A stretch of 8,559 nt of DNA from an uncultured Butyricicoccus sp. (GTDB lineage Bacteria; Bacillota; Clostridia; Oscillospirales; Butyricicoccaceae). The stretch covers positions 1-8,559 of the forward strand of contig CAJUDU010000089.1 in the NCBI GenBank assembly GCA_910584935.1, written 5' to 3'. Shown here one piece after another: positions 1-6,601 of the stretch (positions within the stretch are counted from its first letter, which is position 1; each line of letters begins with the position of its first letter). Under the pieces are notes generated by a model that had not been told where the DNA came from, did not search any database, and saw only the letters and a program-made list of their open reading frames with translations. The position numbers and the translations under genes were made by a program.

Positions 1-61
1 GATTGTCTGGCGTAAGCTCATTCGTGTTCATCGTTAATTTCGGGATAGACTCTAAATTTTT

Positions 62-85
62 TCGCCAGCCGGGATGGGCTGGCGA
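62..85. other. Stem-loop downstream of the dehydrogenase gene
   Basis: A 9-bp perfect stem (TCGCCAGCC pairing with GGCTGGCGA) closes a 6-base loop. It lies about 70 bases past the stop codon of the minus-strand dehydrogenase, so it would be in the 3' end of that transcript. In the minus-strand RNA the stem is followed by a run of A, not U; the T run at 55-62 lies on the 5' side of the stem on the plus strand. It therefore does not meet the standard form of an intrinsic terminator in either direction. It may protect a 3' end or separate this gene from one beyond the window. Confidence 0.5.
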
Positions 86-152
86 TTGTCGTGGAGGCAC
101 AGTTTATTTGGTGGATACGCTATTGGGGCGCATTAATCATATTCATTGTGGA

Positions 153-1301
153 TTATAAGCTGTCCAAGGAAACCCAACAATTTTCTGATGCATTCGATTT
201 CAAGCAGGCTTGCACAAAACGCAGTCCGGCAAGCCCATCGGTAAGCGTGGGATAATGATATTCACGAATTTTAGCACCTTCCATTTGCGCCAGAAGTGTT
301 TTGCAAAAGCTTTTATATACGTTGGCGAAAGCTTCATAATATCCCTCTGGATGACCAGCGGGAAGGCGGCATAAATTCGTGCAGGTATTATCACAATAAA
401 CTCTGTTTGCAGTCAGAATTTGAACGGGTTTATTTAATTGCGCATATCGAATTTCCATTGGATTTGTATGATTCCATTCGATGGAACCTTTATCACCGAG
501 TACACGGATTTTGACAGCACAATCATATCCTGCGGCAACTTGGGATGCCCAGAGCATACCAGGAATACCGTTTTCATAATCCAGCAAGATTTGTACATCA
601 TGTTCCAGCGGAGAGTTTTTATAATGGTTGAATCGGGCAAGCACACGTTCCAGCTTTAATCCAGTCATACGTCCAATCAATGCTTCAAGATGCGTCCCAA
701 TATCGGAGCAACAAGCTGAACCACCAGCCCGTGCAGGATCCATACGCCATTGCCCGTTGATACCGCTGGAATTAAGCAGGGACAGCATGACCCAGTCTTG
801 CGGATACTCTGCAATGACATTGATAATTTCCCCAATTGCACCAGCATCAATCATTTTCCGCGCCTGGTGGATAATTGCGTAAGAGGCATAAGTATAAGTT
901 AATCCAACAAGAAGATCTTTTTCTTCAGCGAGCTTTTGGAGTTCTATTCCTTCATCCAAAGAATAGCATAATGGTTTGTCACACACAACATGGATGCCAT
1001 GCGTCAAAAAACATTTGACAATTTCGTAATGTGTGTCGGTAGGGGTGACGACAACGGCGAAATCAATCCCATCGTTCCGTTGGGACTCTTTTTCTGCCAT
1101 TTCACGGAAATTTGTATAGACACGGTCTGCGTCTGTTATATCCCAAGCCCATGCAGTTTCTTTATTTTTTTCTGGATTACGGGAAAAACAGCCAGCACTT
1201 AAAACGGCCAGTTCATCCATAGTCGCACCACGCCGATGAACATTTCCAATAAATGCTCCATTTCCACCGCCCACCATACCAAATCGAAGTTTCCTTTTCA
1301 T
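153..1301 (-). CDS. Gfo/Idh/MocA family NAD(P)-dependent dehydrogenase
   Basis: A 382-residue oxidoreductase, probably cytoplasmic, expected to oxidise a sugar or cyclitol hydroxyl with NAD(P). The N-terminal Rossmann fold opens with a glycine-rich loop, GGGNGAFIG (11-19), followed by VHR. The signature normally written EKP is CDKP here, with the presumed catalytic lysine at K109. The C-terminal domain has the expected SDIGTH motif (D200, H204). The C-terminal stretch PAGHPEGYYEAFANVY (315-330) is typical of a subgroup of this family often found in polyol clusters. The start ATG is preceded on the minus strand by AAAGGCGG at good spacing. A cysteine series (C303, C307, C311) sits just before GHPEGY. 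The gene has its own promoter and operator and lies downstream of the LacI gene on the same strand. The exact substrate cannot be read from sequence; an inositol isomer or a keto-sugar is an inference from the IolG-like gene across the locus. Confidence 0.9.
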   Translation of the reverse strand: MKRKLRFGMVGGGNGAFIGNVHRRGATMDELAVLSAGCFSRNPEKNKETAWAWDITDADRVYTNFREMAEKESQRNDGIDFAVVVTPTDTHYEIVKCFLTHGIHVVCDKPLCYSLDEGIELQKLAEEKDLLVGLTYTYASYAIIHQARKMIDAGAIGEIINVIAEYPQDWVMLSLLNSSGINGQWRMDPARAGGSACCSDIGTHLEALIGRMTGLKLERVLARFNHYKNSPLEHDVQILLDYENGIPGMLWASQVAAGYDCAVKIRVLGDKGSIEWNHTNPMEIRYAQLNKPVQILTANRVYCDNTCTNLCRLPAGHPEGYYEAFANVYKSFCKTLLAQMEGAKIREYHYPTLTDGLAGLRFVQACLKSNASENCWVSLDSL

Positions 1302-1337
1302 TTTTAATACCGCCTTTCATTGTTCGAAATAAAAAAC

Positions 1338-1349
1338 TGAAACGTTTCA
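1338..1349. promoter_or_regulatory. LacI-type operator, perfect palindrome
   Basis: TGAAACGTTTCA is a perfect 12-bp palindrome with the central CG typical of LacI-family operators. It lies at about +2 to +13 of the minus-strand promoter for the dehydrogenase gene, an ideal place for repression. It is two bases shorter than a CcpA cre site, which makes the neighbouring LacI protein the likelier ligand. A near copy occurs at 2896-2907. Confidence 0.75.
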
Positions 1350-1356
1350 TGTTTTT

Positions 1357-1385
1357 ATTGTAATACGTTTATGCAAAACTGTCAA
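1357..1385 (-). promoter_or_regulatory. Sigma-A-type promoter of the dehydrogenase gene
   Basis: Reading the minus strand, a perfect -35 box TTGACA (1385-1380) is followed after exactly 17 bases by a -10 box TACAAT (1362-1357). Transcription should start near 1350, leaving a leader of about 50 bases before the ATG at 1301. The operator at 1338-1349 overlaps the start of transcription, so a bound repressor should block it. Confidence 0.8.
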
Positions 1386-1502
1386 ATACATTTTGTCTGC
1401 CGATGTATACTTATTGAAAAAATACAACTGGAATTGGGATAAAACACGAGTTTATGATTTGACATTATTTTTATTTCTTAGATGAAAGCTTTATACGGTT
1501 GG

Positions 1503-2522
1503 TCAGAGAATATTGCAAACGGATTCCCGCTCAACCAGCAAAACAGAAATTGTCGATTTGATCACAACATCGTCTGGAACTGCATTAAGGGCTGTCAGGC
1601 GTTCGACTGCTAATTCGCCTAATCTTGCGCGGTTGACTCGCAGGGTTGTAAGTGACGGAGAGAGAAATGTACTCATAATACCATCATCAAACCCAATGAT
1701 TGATACATCTTCGGGAACCCGAATCCCGGCTTGTTGTAATGCTCGTAAGCAGCCTGATGCAATGATATCATTGGCAGCCACAAAAGCAGTTGGCAGTTTT
1801 GAAAGTTTCTGAAGATGTTCCCCCATTTGTTGGACAGCGATTTCGTACTGTGGATCAATACGCAGGATATAATCAGGATTTATTTCTAGGTCAAGCATGT
1901 GCATAGCATTCTTGAATGCCACATATCGGGCATATAAACCGCCTATTTCCGTTTCGCCCCGCAAAAAACCAATGCTACGGTGCCCCATTTTACAAAAGTT
2001 CTGCACAGCGTTAAAAATGCCGCCGGAATTATCCATATTGATTATGTTCAGTGGATAGTGTTCCAATTGAAGCGGCATATCCAGTGTTACAATGGGGCGA
2101 GAAAAATTTAATAAATATGTCATTTGCGTATCAGATATTTCACTGGCAAGAAATATTACGCCAATAAGATCAGGCTGCGCTTCCAAAGATCTGAACATAT
2201 CTGGTAATTGCTCGGCCGTCATGCTATTCAATCCGAAATGGAGTCCAAGCTGATGGGCACGGTATTCGGCGCCATTTAAAATCCCAACAAAGAAATCTTC
2301 ATTTCGTTCCCGACTGTGTGTCGCAGATAAATAACGGATGAATTTGATTTCGCCATGCATAGCAGCCTTTGGGGCATTTTCACGGATAGAGTAGCCGTTT
2401 TCCTTGAGCACGGCTATAATTTTCTCCCGCACCTCTTTTCGAACGCCAGGTTTATTATTCAAAACAAGTGAAACAGTGGATGCGGCTACGCCATTCTGTT
2501 TTGCAATTTCGCGTATTGTCAT
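1503..2522 (-). CDS. LacI-family transcriptional regulator
   Basis: A 339-residue DNA-binding repressor of ordinary length for the LacI/GalR family. The N-terminal helix-turn-helix covers residues 1-22 (TIREIAKQNGVAASTVSLVLNN) with the hinge-helix region to about 55. The rest is a periplasmic-binding-protein-like effector domain with family landmarks such as FVAANDIIASGCLRAL (247-262), VPEDVSIIGFDD (269-280) and a C-terminal SPSLTTLRV segment (288-296). The ATG is preceded on the minus strand by AGAGGTGGG, a strong ribosome binding site. It is divergent from the transport operon and upstream of the dehydrogenase gene, and both units carry a matching palindromic operator. It is most likely the local repressor, released by the transported sugar or a breakdown product. 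No intrinsic terminator is visible between it and the next minus-strand gene, so some read-through is possible. The inducer is not known from sequence. Confidence 0.93.
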   Translation of the reverse strand: MTIREIAKQNGVAASTVSLVLNNKPGVRKEVREKIIAVLKENGYSIRENAPKAAMHGEIKFIRYLSATHSRERNEDFFVGILNGAEYRAHQLGLHFGLNSMTAEQLPDMFRSLEAQPDLIGVIFLASEISDTQMTYLLNFSRPIVTLDMPLQLEHYPLNIINMDNSGGIFNAVQNFCKMGHRSIGFLRGETEIGGLYARYVAFKNAMHMLDLEINPDYILRIDPQYEIAVQQMGEHLQKLSKLPTAFVAANDIIASGCLRALQQAGIRVPEDVSIIGFDDGIMSTFLSPSLTTLRVNRARLGELAVERLTALNAVPDDVVIKSTISVLLVERESVCNIL

Positions 2523-2836
2523 ATACCCACCTCTTTACCTTAAAATTTATCATCAGATTCGTTATAGATAATAAAATATTGGATTTTATTTATATAACAC
2601 AATGAATTTGTGAGAAATACTAATTTATATGCGGTTTCATATTAAAACTGTTTCACTGTTTTTACCGATTTTATATTGCTTTATTTTTTCATCTTACCAT
2701 ATTGATGTTTTCTTTACAATACAATAATGAAAAAACATATGCTGAAAAGCCAATTTTTTGACTTGACCTGGATTTTGCAAGTACGCCCTGGCAAGTTGTA
2801 TATATTTTCTGTATATTATTTTGTTAAATTGACTGA

Positions 2837-2865
2837 TTGACAAAACAGTACAGCTATGTTTTAAT
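2837..2865 (+). promoter_or_regulatory. Sigma-A-type promoter of the transport operon
   Basis: A perfect -35 box TTGACA (2837-2842) is followed after 17 bases by TTTAAT (2860-2865). Transcription would begin near 2872 and give a leader of about 77 bases. A LacI-type operator lies at about +25 to +36, where bound repressor could block elongation or escape. An overlapping TTGACT at 2829-2834 and an upstream TTGCAA/TATATA pair are alternatives. Confidence 0.6.
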
Positions 2866-2895
2866 TATTTCAATAGAATGTTTCGGTTTTATAGA

Positions 2896-2907
2896 TGAAA
2901 CGTTTTA
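2896..2907. promoter_or_regulatory. LacI-type operator, one mismatch
   Basis: TGAAACGTTTTA matches the perfect palindrome at 1338-1349 in 11 of 12 positions, and both copies are preceded or followed by an extra A or T in the same sense (ATGAAACGTTT). It lies between the operon promoter and the binding-protein gene. The match across two units that flank the regulator gene is the main evidence for a shared regulon. Confidence 0.65.
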
Positions 2908-2948
2908 AGAATTGTTAAAACAACACGGTAAGAAGGAAGGAAGAAAAT

Positions 2949-3908
2949 ATGATGAAACGGCTTTGGAAAACGTTAGCGGCCATTCTTGTGGTGGCCATGT
3001 GCTTGAGCATGCTGACCGGTTGTGGCGGCGGTGGCGATAAAGATAATGGCGCCGCTGGTGATAGCTACAAAATCGGCGTTGTCCTGAAATCTCTGGCAAA
3101 CCCATTTTATGTAACCATGCAGGAGGCCATTGAGGCCAAGGGCAAGGAGTTGGGCGTACAGATTATGCTTCAGGCACCTGAAAAAGAAACAGATACAGAA
3201 AAGCAGATGCAGATTTTGGAGAACATGATTACGCAGCAGGTAGACGCGATTTTGCTGGCGCCAAACGGTTCCACTGAATTGGCGCCAGCAGTAAAGAAGT
3301 GTAATGATGCGGGCATACCAGTCATCATTGTGGATACCCGGCTGGATGAAGCTGCAATGAAAGAAAATGGTGCAACTACAATTTCGTTTGTTGGATCAGA
3401 TAACTACTATGGCGGACAAGTTGCCGCTGAAGAAATGAAAAAAGTGGTTAGCGAGGGCAAGATTGCAGTGCTGGAAGGTATTAGCGGTCATGAATCTTCT
3501 ATCAACCGCGTCAATGGTTTTACCGATAAGATAAAGGAACTGGGCGGCTTGGAAATTGTAGCTTCTCAGCCTGCGGACTGGGATCAGGAGAAAGGGTATA
3601 CCGTTTTTCAAAATATCTTGCAGGCAAATCCGGATATCGTCGGCTTGTTTGCCGCCAATGATATGATGGCATTGGGTGCAGTCAAGGCAATTGAAGATGC
3701 TGGATTAAGCGGGAAAATCACAGTCATTGGATTTGATGCCACCGATGATGCCAAAGCGGTGATCAACGAGGGAAGAATGCTTGGCTCTATTGCCCAGTCT
3801 CCTGCTAATATGGGTACAACTGCGCTGGAAACAGCATTGGACTATCTGAAAAATGGTTCCTGTGAAGAAGATATTGCTGTTGAAGTGGTTATGCAGACCG
3901 CAGAATAA
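2949..3908 (+). CDS. Sugar ABC transporter substrate-binding lipoprotein (RbsB-like)
   Basis: A 319-residue binding protein that captures the substrate outside the membrane and delivers it to the permease. It has a lipoprotein signal: basic MMKR, a hydrophobic stretch, and the lipobox LTGC with the anchoring cysteine at C25, then a glycine-rich linker. The mature part is a periplasmic-binding-protein fold of the ribose/galactose type (Pfam Peripla_BP_4 type), with NPFYVTM (51-57), VDTRLD (128-133), FAANDMMALGA (234-244), GFDATDD (261-267) and GSIAQSPANMG (279-289). Compared from memory with E. coli RbsB, the binding positions for R141, N190, D215 and Q235 appear kept as R187, N237, D263 and Q283, but the position of R90 appears to be T130. 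This suggests a related but different ligand. Two ATGs are adjacent (2949 and 2952); AAGGAAGG (2933-2940) suits the first. It is the first gene of the operon and is followed by a perfect hairpin. Confidence 0.92.
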   Translation: MMKRLWKTLAAILVVAMCLSMLTGCGGGGDKDNGAAGDSYKIGVVLKSLANPFYVTMQEAIEAKGKELGVQIMLQAPEKETDTEKQMQILENMITQQVDAILLAPNGSTELAPAVKKCNDAGIPVIIVDTRLDEAAMKENGATTISFVGSDNYYGGQVAAEEMKKVVSEGKIAVLEGISGHESSINRVNGFTDKIKELGGLEIVASQPADWDQEKGYTVFQNILQANPDIVGLFAANDMMALGAVKAIEDAGLSGKITVIGFDATDDAKAVINEGRMLGSIAQSPANMGTTALETALDYLKNGSCEEDIAVEVVMQTAE

Positions 3909-3934
3909 GATAGATTGGAAAATTAATACTTTAT

Positions 3935-3966
3935 TATTGGGGCAGCATTGTTCTGCTGCCCCAATA
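3935..3966 (+). other. Intercistronic hairpin after the binding-protein gene
   Basis: A perfect 13-bp stem (TATTGGGGCAGCA with TGCTGCCCCAATA) encloses a 6-base loop, 26 bases after the binding-protein stop codon and 28 bases before the ATPase start. No U run follows, so it is not a classic intrinsic terminator. By analogy with other ABC operons, where the binding protein is needed in excess, it probably stabilises the upstream message or causes partial termination. Confidence 0.8.
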
Positions 3967-3994
3967 CATAGTTCAAATAAAAGGGAGTGAGGCA

Positions 3995-5482
3995 ATGGGC
4001 ATACCAATTGTTCAAATGGAACATATTACGGTTGAATTTCCTGGCGTCAAAGCTTTGGACAATGTTAATTTTTCGCTGGAGCGGGGAGAAGTTCACATTT
4101 TACTTGGCGAAAACGGCGCGGGGAAATCGACTTTAATGAAAGTCCTATCGGGTGTTTATAAGCGTAATGCAGGCATTATCCGCATAGATGGGCATGAGGT
4201 TGCATTTTCCGGAAGCAAGGAGGCTATGGAAGCAGGTGTAAATATCGTACATCAGGAGCTGAATCTGATTCCATACCTGACAGTTGCGGAAAACATTTTC
4301 CTTGGCCGTGAACCAAAACATGGTGCAGTGATTGCATGGAATAAGCTATTTCAAGATGCGGGGGGGATTTTAAAACGCCTGGGTGTCGATATTAATCCTA
4401 AGGCTGTGTTAAAAACCCTGAGTGTTGCACAGCAGCAGATGGTGGAGATTGCAAAGTGTGTTAGCCAAAATTCAAAGGTCATTATTTTTGATGAACCAAC
4501 TTCTTCGCTGACAGACCGGGAAATTGATGCATTATTCCGCATCATTGAAGACCTTAAATCGCAAGGTGTCGGGATTGTATATATTTCGCACCGTTTTGAT
4601 GAAATTAAACGAATTGGCGATCGAGCAACCATTATGCGGGATGGGCGCTATATTGATACTGTCTGTATTGCAGATTCTTCGATAGAGAAGATGATTCATA
4701 TGATGGTCGGTCGGGAACTAAAAGATATGTTTCCGAAAATTAAAGTGCCGATTGGTGAAACCATATTTGAAGCCCGCAGCTTTACAACAAAGGACAAACT
4801 ATCGGATTGCACAATTTCTGTACGCAAAGGTGAAATTCTTGGTCTTGCTGGGCTTATGGGCGCAGGGCGCACAGAATTTGCGCGCGCGATCATCGGCGCT
4901 GACCCATTTGATTCTGGCACTGTTTATTTGGAAGGGCAGCAACTGCATATCCGCACACCAGAAGATGCGGTGAAAAAGGGCATTGGCTTGCTGCCCGAAG
5001 ATCGCAAGCATCATGGGTTGGTGCTGGGTATGGGTGTGAGTGAAAACATTACGCTGGCAAACCTGAAAAAGACAATGAAAAATGGGATCTTAAATAAGCA
5101 GTCTGAAAATGCCTTTGCCAATCAGTATGTAGACACTATGAAGATTAAAACCCCCCATTTAATGCAAAAGGTAAAATTTTTGTCTGGTGGCAATCAACAG
5201 AAGGTTGTCATTGGGAAATGGTTAATGACCAATTGCAAAGTGCTTATTTTTGATGAGCCTACGCGGGGCATTGATGTCGCTGCCAAGTCAGAAATTTACC
5301 GTATTATTTGCGATTTGGCAAGGCAGGGAATGGCAATTATTTTGATTTCTTCTGAATTGCCAGAAATCCTCGGCATGAGTGACCGTGTGGTTGTTATGTG
5401 TAGCGGCAAAATTGTTGGGGAAATGGAACGGTCAGAGGCGACACAGGAAAAAATAATGCATCTTGCAACTGGGGGAACATGA
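3995..5482 (+). CDS. Sugar ABC transporter ATP-binding protein (RbsA/MglA type)
   Basis: A 495-residue fused double ATPase that powers sugar import with a single permease subunit on each side, as in the RbsA/MglA/XylG group (COG1129). The first domain has Walker A GENGAGKST (38-46), a signature of LSVAQQQ form (142-148), Walker B VIIFDEPT (162-169) and the switch histidine in YISHR (H199). The second domain has the family's degenerate Walker A, GLMGAGRTE (286-294), an intact signature LSGGNQQK (396-403) and Walker B VLIFDEPTRG (416-425); the switch histidine is replaced by ISSE. This asymmetry is normal for the group. Length is typical. The ATG follows GGGAG (3983-3987) at good spacing. It sits in the cytoplasm against the permease encoded one base downstream. 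Substrate cannot be deduced from the ATPase. Confidence 0.96.
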   Translation: MGIPIVQMEHITVEFPGVKALDNVNFSLERGEVHILLGENGAGKSTLMKVLSGVYKRNAGIIRIDGHEVAFSGSKEAMEAGVNIVHQELNLIPYLTVAENIFLGREPKHGAVIAWNKLFQDAGGILKRLGVDINPKAVLKTLSVAQQQMVEIAKCVSQNSKVIIFDEPTSSLTDREIDALFRIIEDLKSQGVGIVYISHRFDEIKRIGDRATIMRDGRYIDTVCIADSSIEKMIHMMVGRELKDMFPKIKVPIGETIFEARSFTTKDKLSDCTISVRKGEILGLAGLMGAGRTEFARAIIGADPFDSGTVYLEGQQLHIRTPEDAVKKGIGLLPEDRKHHGLVLGMGVSENITLANLKKTMKNGILNKQSENAFANQYVDTMKIKTPHLMQKVKFLSGGNQQKVVIGKWLMTNCKVLIFDEPTRGIDVAAKSEIYRIICDLARQGMAIILISSELPEILGMSDRVVVMCSGKIVGEMERSEATQEKIMHLATGGT

Positions 5483-5483
5483 A

Positions 5484-6419
5484 ATGAAAAAGGTTAATAT
5501 TAAAAATGTATCGAACATCTTTGTTGTTTTGGTGGCATTAATTGTTCTATGTATTGCGCTTTCTATTGCATCTCCTTGGTTTGCAACACAGAAAAACCTG
5601 ATTAATATTGTTTTGCAGGCAGCAATCAATGCTACACTCGCCTGCGGCATGACTTTTGTGATCCTGACAGGCGGAATAGATTTGTCTGTGGGTTCCATTG
5701 TAGCGCTTGCGGGTATTGTACTTGGAATCATCGTCAAAGCAGAAATTCCGTTGGCTGCCGCGCTTCTGGTCTGTGTATTGATTGGTGGATTTTGCGGGCT
5801 GGTAAATGGTCTGCTTGTCACACGGTTAAATCTCCCAGCCTTTATTGCAACATTGGGTACGATGTCCATTGCCCGTGGCGCTGCGCTGTATATTGCGGGA
5901 GGACGTTCTATTTCTGGATTTTCTGGTAAATTGAATTTTATCGGCAGTGGCGCCATATTGGGCATTCCTGTTATGATTATTATTATGGCACTAACCTTTA
6001 TCATCGGGATGTTTATTTTAAAGTATACGAGAACAGGCCGCTATATTTATGCCATCGGTGGTAATATGGAAGCTACCCGTTTGTCAGGCATCAATACAAA
6101 TTTTTATACCTTGCTTGTATATATCATCTGCGGTTTAACAGCGGGTCTTGCTGCAGTATTGTTAACTGCTCGTCTGGATTCTGCGCAGCCTGTAGCTGGT
6201 GAAGGCTATGAGCTGGATGCCATTGCAGCCACGGTTATCGGCGGCACTAGCCTAGACGGAGGAGAAGGACGGCTTTCCGGCACGATTATTGGTGCGCTGA
6301 TGATTGCAGTTCTGAATAACGGGCTGAATTTGCTGAACGTATCTTCTTATATTCAACAGGTTGTCATTGGCATCGTAATTGTCCTGGCAGTTACATTTGA
6401 TCGCATTCGCAGCAAGTGA
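5484..6419 (+). CDS. Sugar ABC transporter permease (RbsC type)
   Basis: A 311-residue integral membrane protein forming the import channel. It has some eight or more hydrophobic segments, the conserved early motif GMTFVILTGGIDLSVGS (55-71), the cytoplasmic coupling region TGRYIYAIGGNMEATRLSGI (184-203) that contacts the ATPase, and the late motif AATVIGGTSLDGGEGRLSGT (248-267), all standard for the RbsC/XylH/AraH-type permeases (Pfam BPD_transp_2). I chose the ATG at 5484 rather than an upstream TTG at 5463: it leaves one base after the ATPase stop codon, has GGGGGA (5470-5475) at good spacing, and gives the usual MKK start before the first membrane segment. The tight spacing implies translational coupling with the ATPase gene. 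Single permease genes in this family form homodimers. Confidence 0.95.
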   Translation: MKKVNIKNVSNIFVVLVALIVLCIALSIASPWFATQKNLINIVLQAAINATLACGMTFVILTGGIDLSVGSIVALAGIVLGIIVKAEIPLAAALLVCVLIGGFCGLVNGLLVTRLNLPAFIATLGTMSIARGAALYIAGGRSISGFSGKLNFIGSGAILGIPVMIIIMALTFIIGMFILKYTRTGRYIYAIGGNMEATRLSGINTNFYTLLVYIICGLTAGLAAVLLTARLDSAQPVAGEGYELDAIAATVIGGTSLDGGEGRLSGTIIGALMIAVLNNGLNLLNVSSYIQQVVIGIVIVLAVTFDRIRSK

Positions 6420-6601
6420 ATATAGGCGTCAGCTCTAAAATGAAGGATAGCGAGGATATCAGATGATATTGGCGAGTAACTTTCGCTTTTCATTGTGATA
6501 TGCTGTCTGCAGCAATAGCGGGAATCTTTATTTCTTAACTTTGTCAGCCTTTGAAGAAAGGCTTTAATCACTACTACTCTAAATATAAGGGGTCTTTTAT
6601 T
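6420..6601 (+). other. 182-base spacer with hairpin before the iolG-like gene
   Basis: No gene is visible here. A 7-bp perfect stem with a GAAG loop (6546-6563: AGCCTTT with AAAGGCT) is followed by TTTAAT, which is too short a U run for a good terminator. Overlapping it is a possible promoter, TTGTCA (6541-6546) and TTTAAT (6563-6568) with 16 bases between. A smaller 5-bp hairpin (TGCTG/CAGCA) lies upstream near 6500-6515. The spacer may let the dehydrogenase gene be expressed at a different level from the transporter. Confidence 0.4.

Larger units (their letters stand above)
2523..2948. other. Divergent intergenic control region
   Basis: This 426-base A+T-rich spacer separates the LacI gene from the transport operon. 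I find no gene in it. It holds the operon promoter (2837-2865) and its operator (2896-2907), and a second possible promoter, TTGCAA (2775-2780) with TATATA (2799-2804) at 18 bases. Two direct GTTTCA half-sites (2634-2639 and 2650-2655) lie nearer the LacI gene and could be a weak extra binding region. No clear promoter for the LacI gene stands out among the many A+T-rich hexamers. Confidence 0.6.

Noticed and set aside
1..31. ATG at 31-29 on the minus strand opening a frame (MNTNELTPDN) to the window edge, possibly the next gene
   Set aside because: Only ten codons are visible, there is no good ribosome binding site at proper spacing, and the hairpin at 62-85 lies just upstream. It may be real but cannot be supported from this window.
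3..158. Open plus-strand frame from the left edge to a TAA at 156-158
   Set aside because: About 50 codons with no recognisable motif, and it crosses a strong hairpin; most likely chance.
2896..2907. CcpA cre site
   Set aside because: The sequence is one base per half-site too short for the cre consensus, while it matches the local palindrome at 1338-1349.
5463..5483. Upstream TTG start for the permease
   Set aside because: It would lie inside the ATPase gene, add residues not typical of RbsC proteins and waste the well-placed ribosome binding site before the ATG at 5484.
6551..6601. Upstream TTG start for the iolG-like gene
   Set aside because: It starts inside the hairpin, adds 17 unconserved residues, and the ATG at 6602 has a good AAGGGG site.
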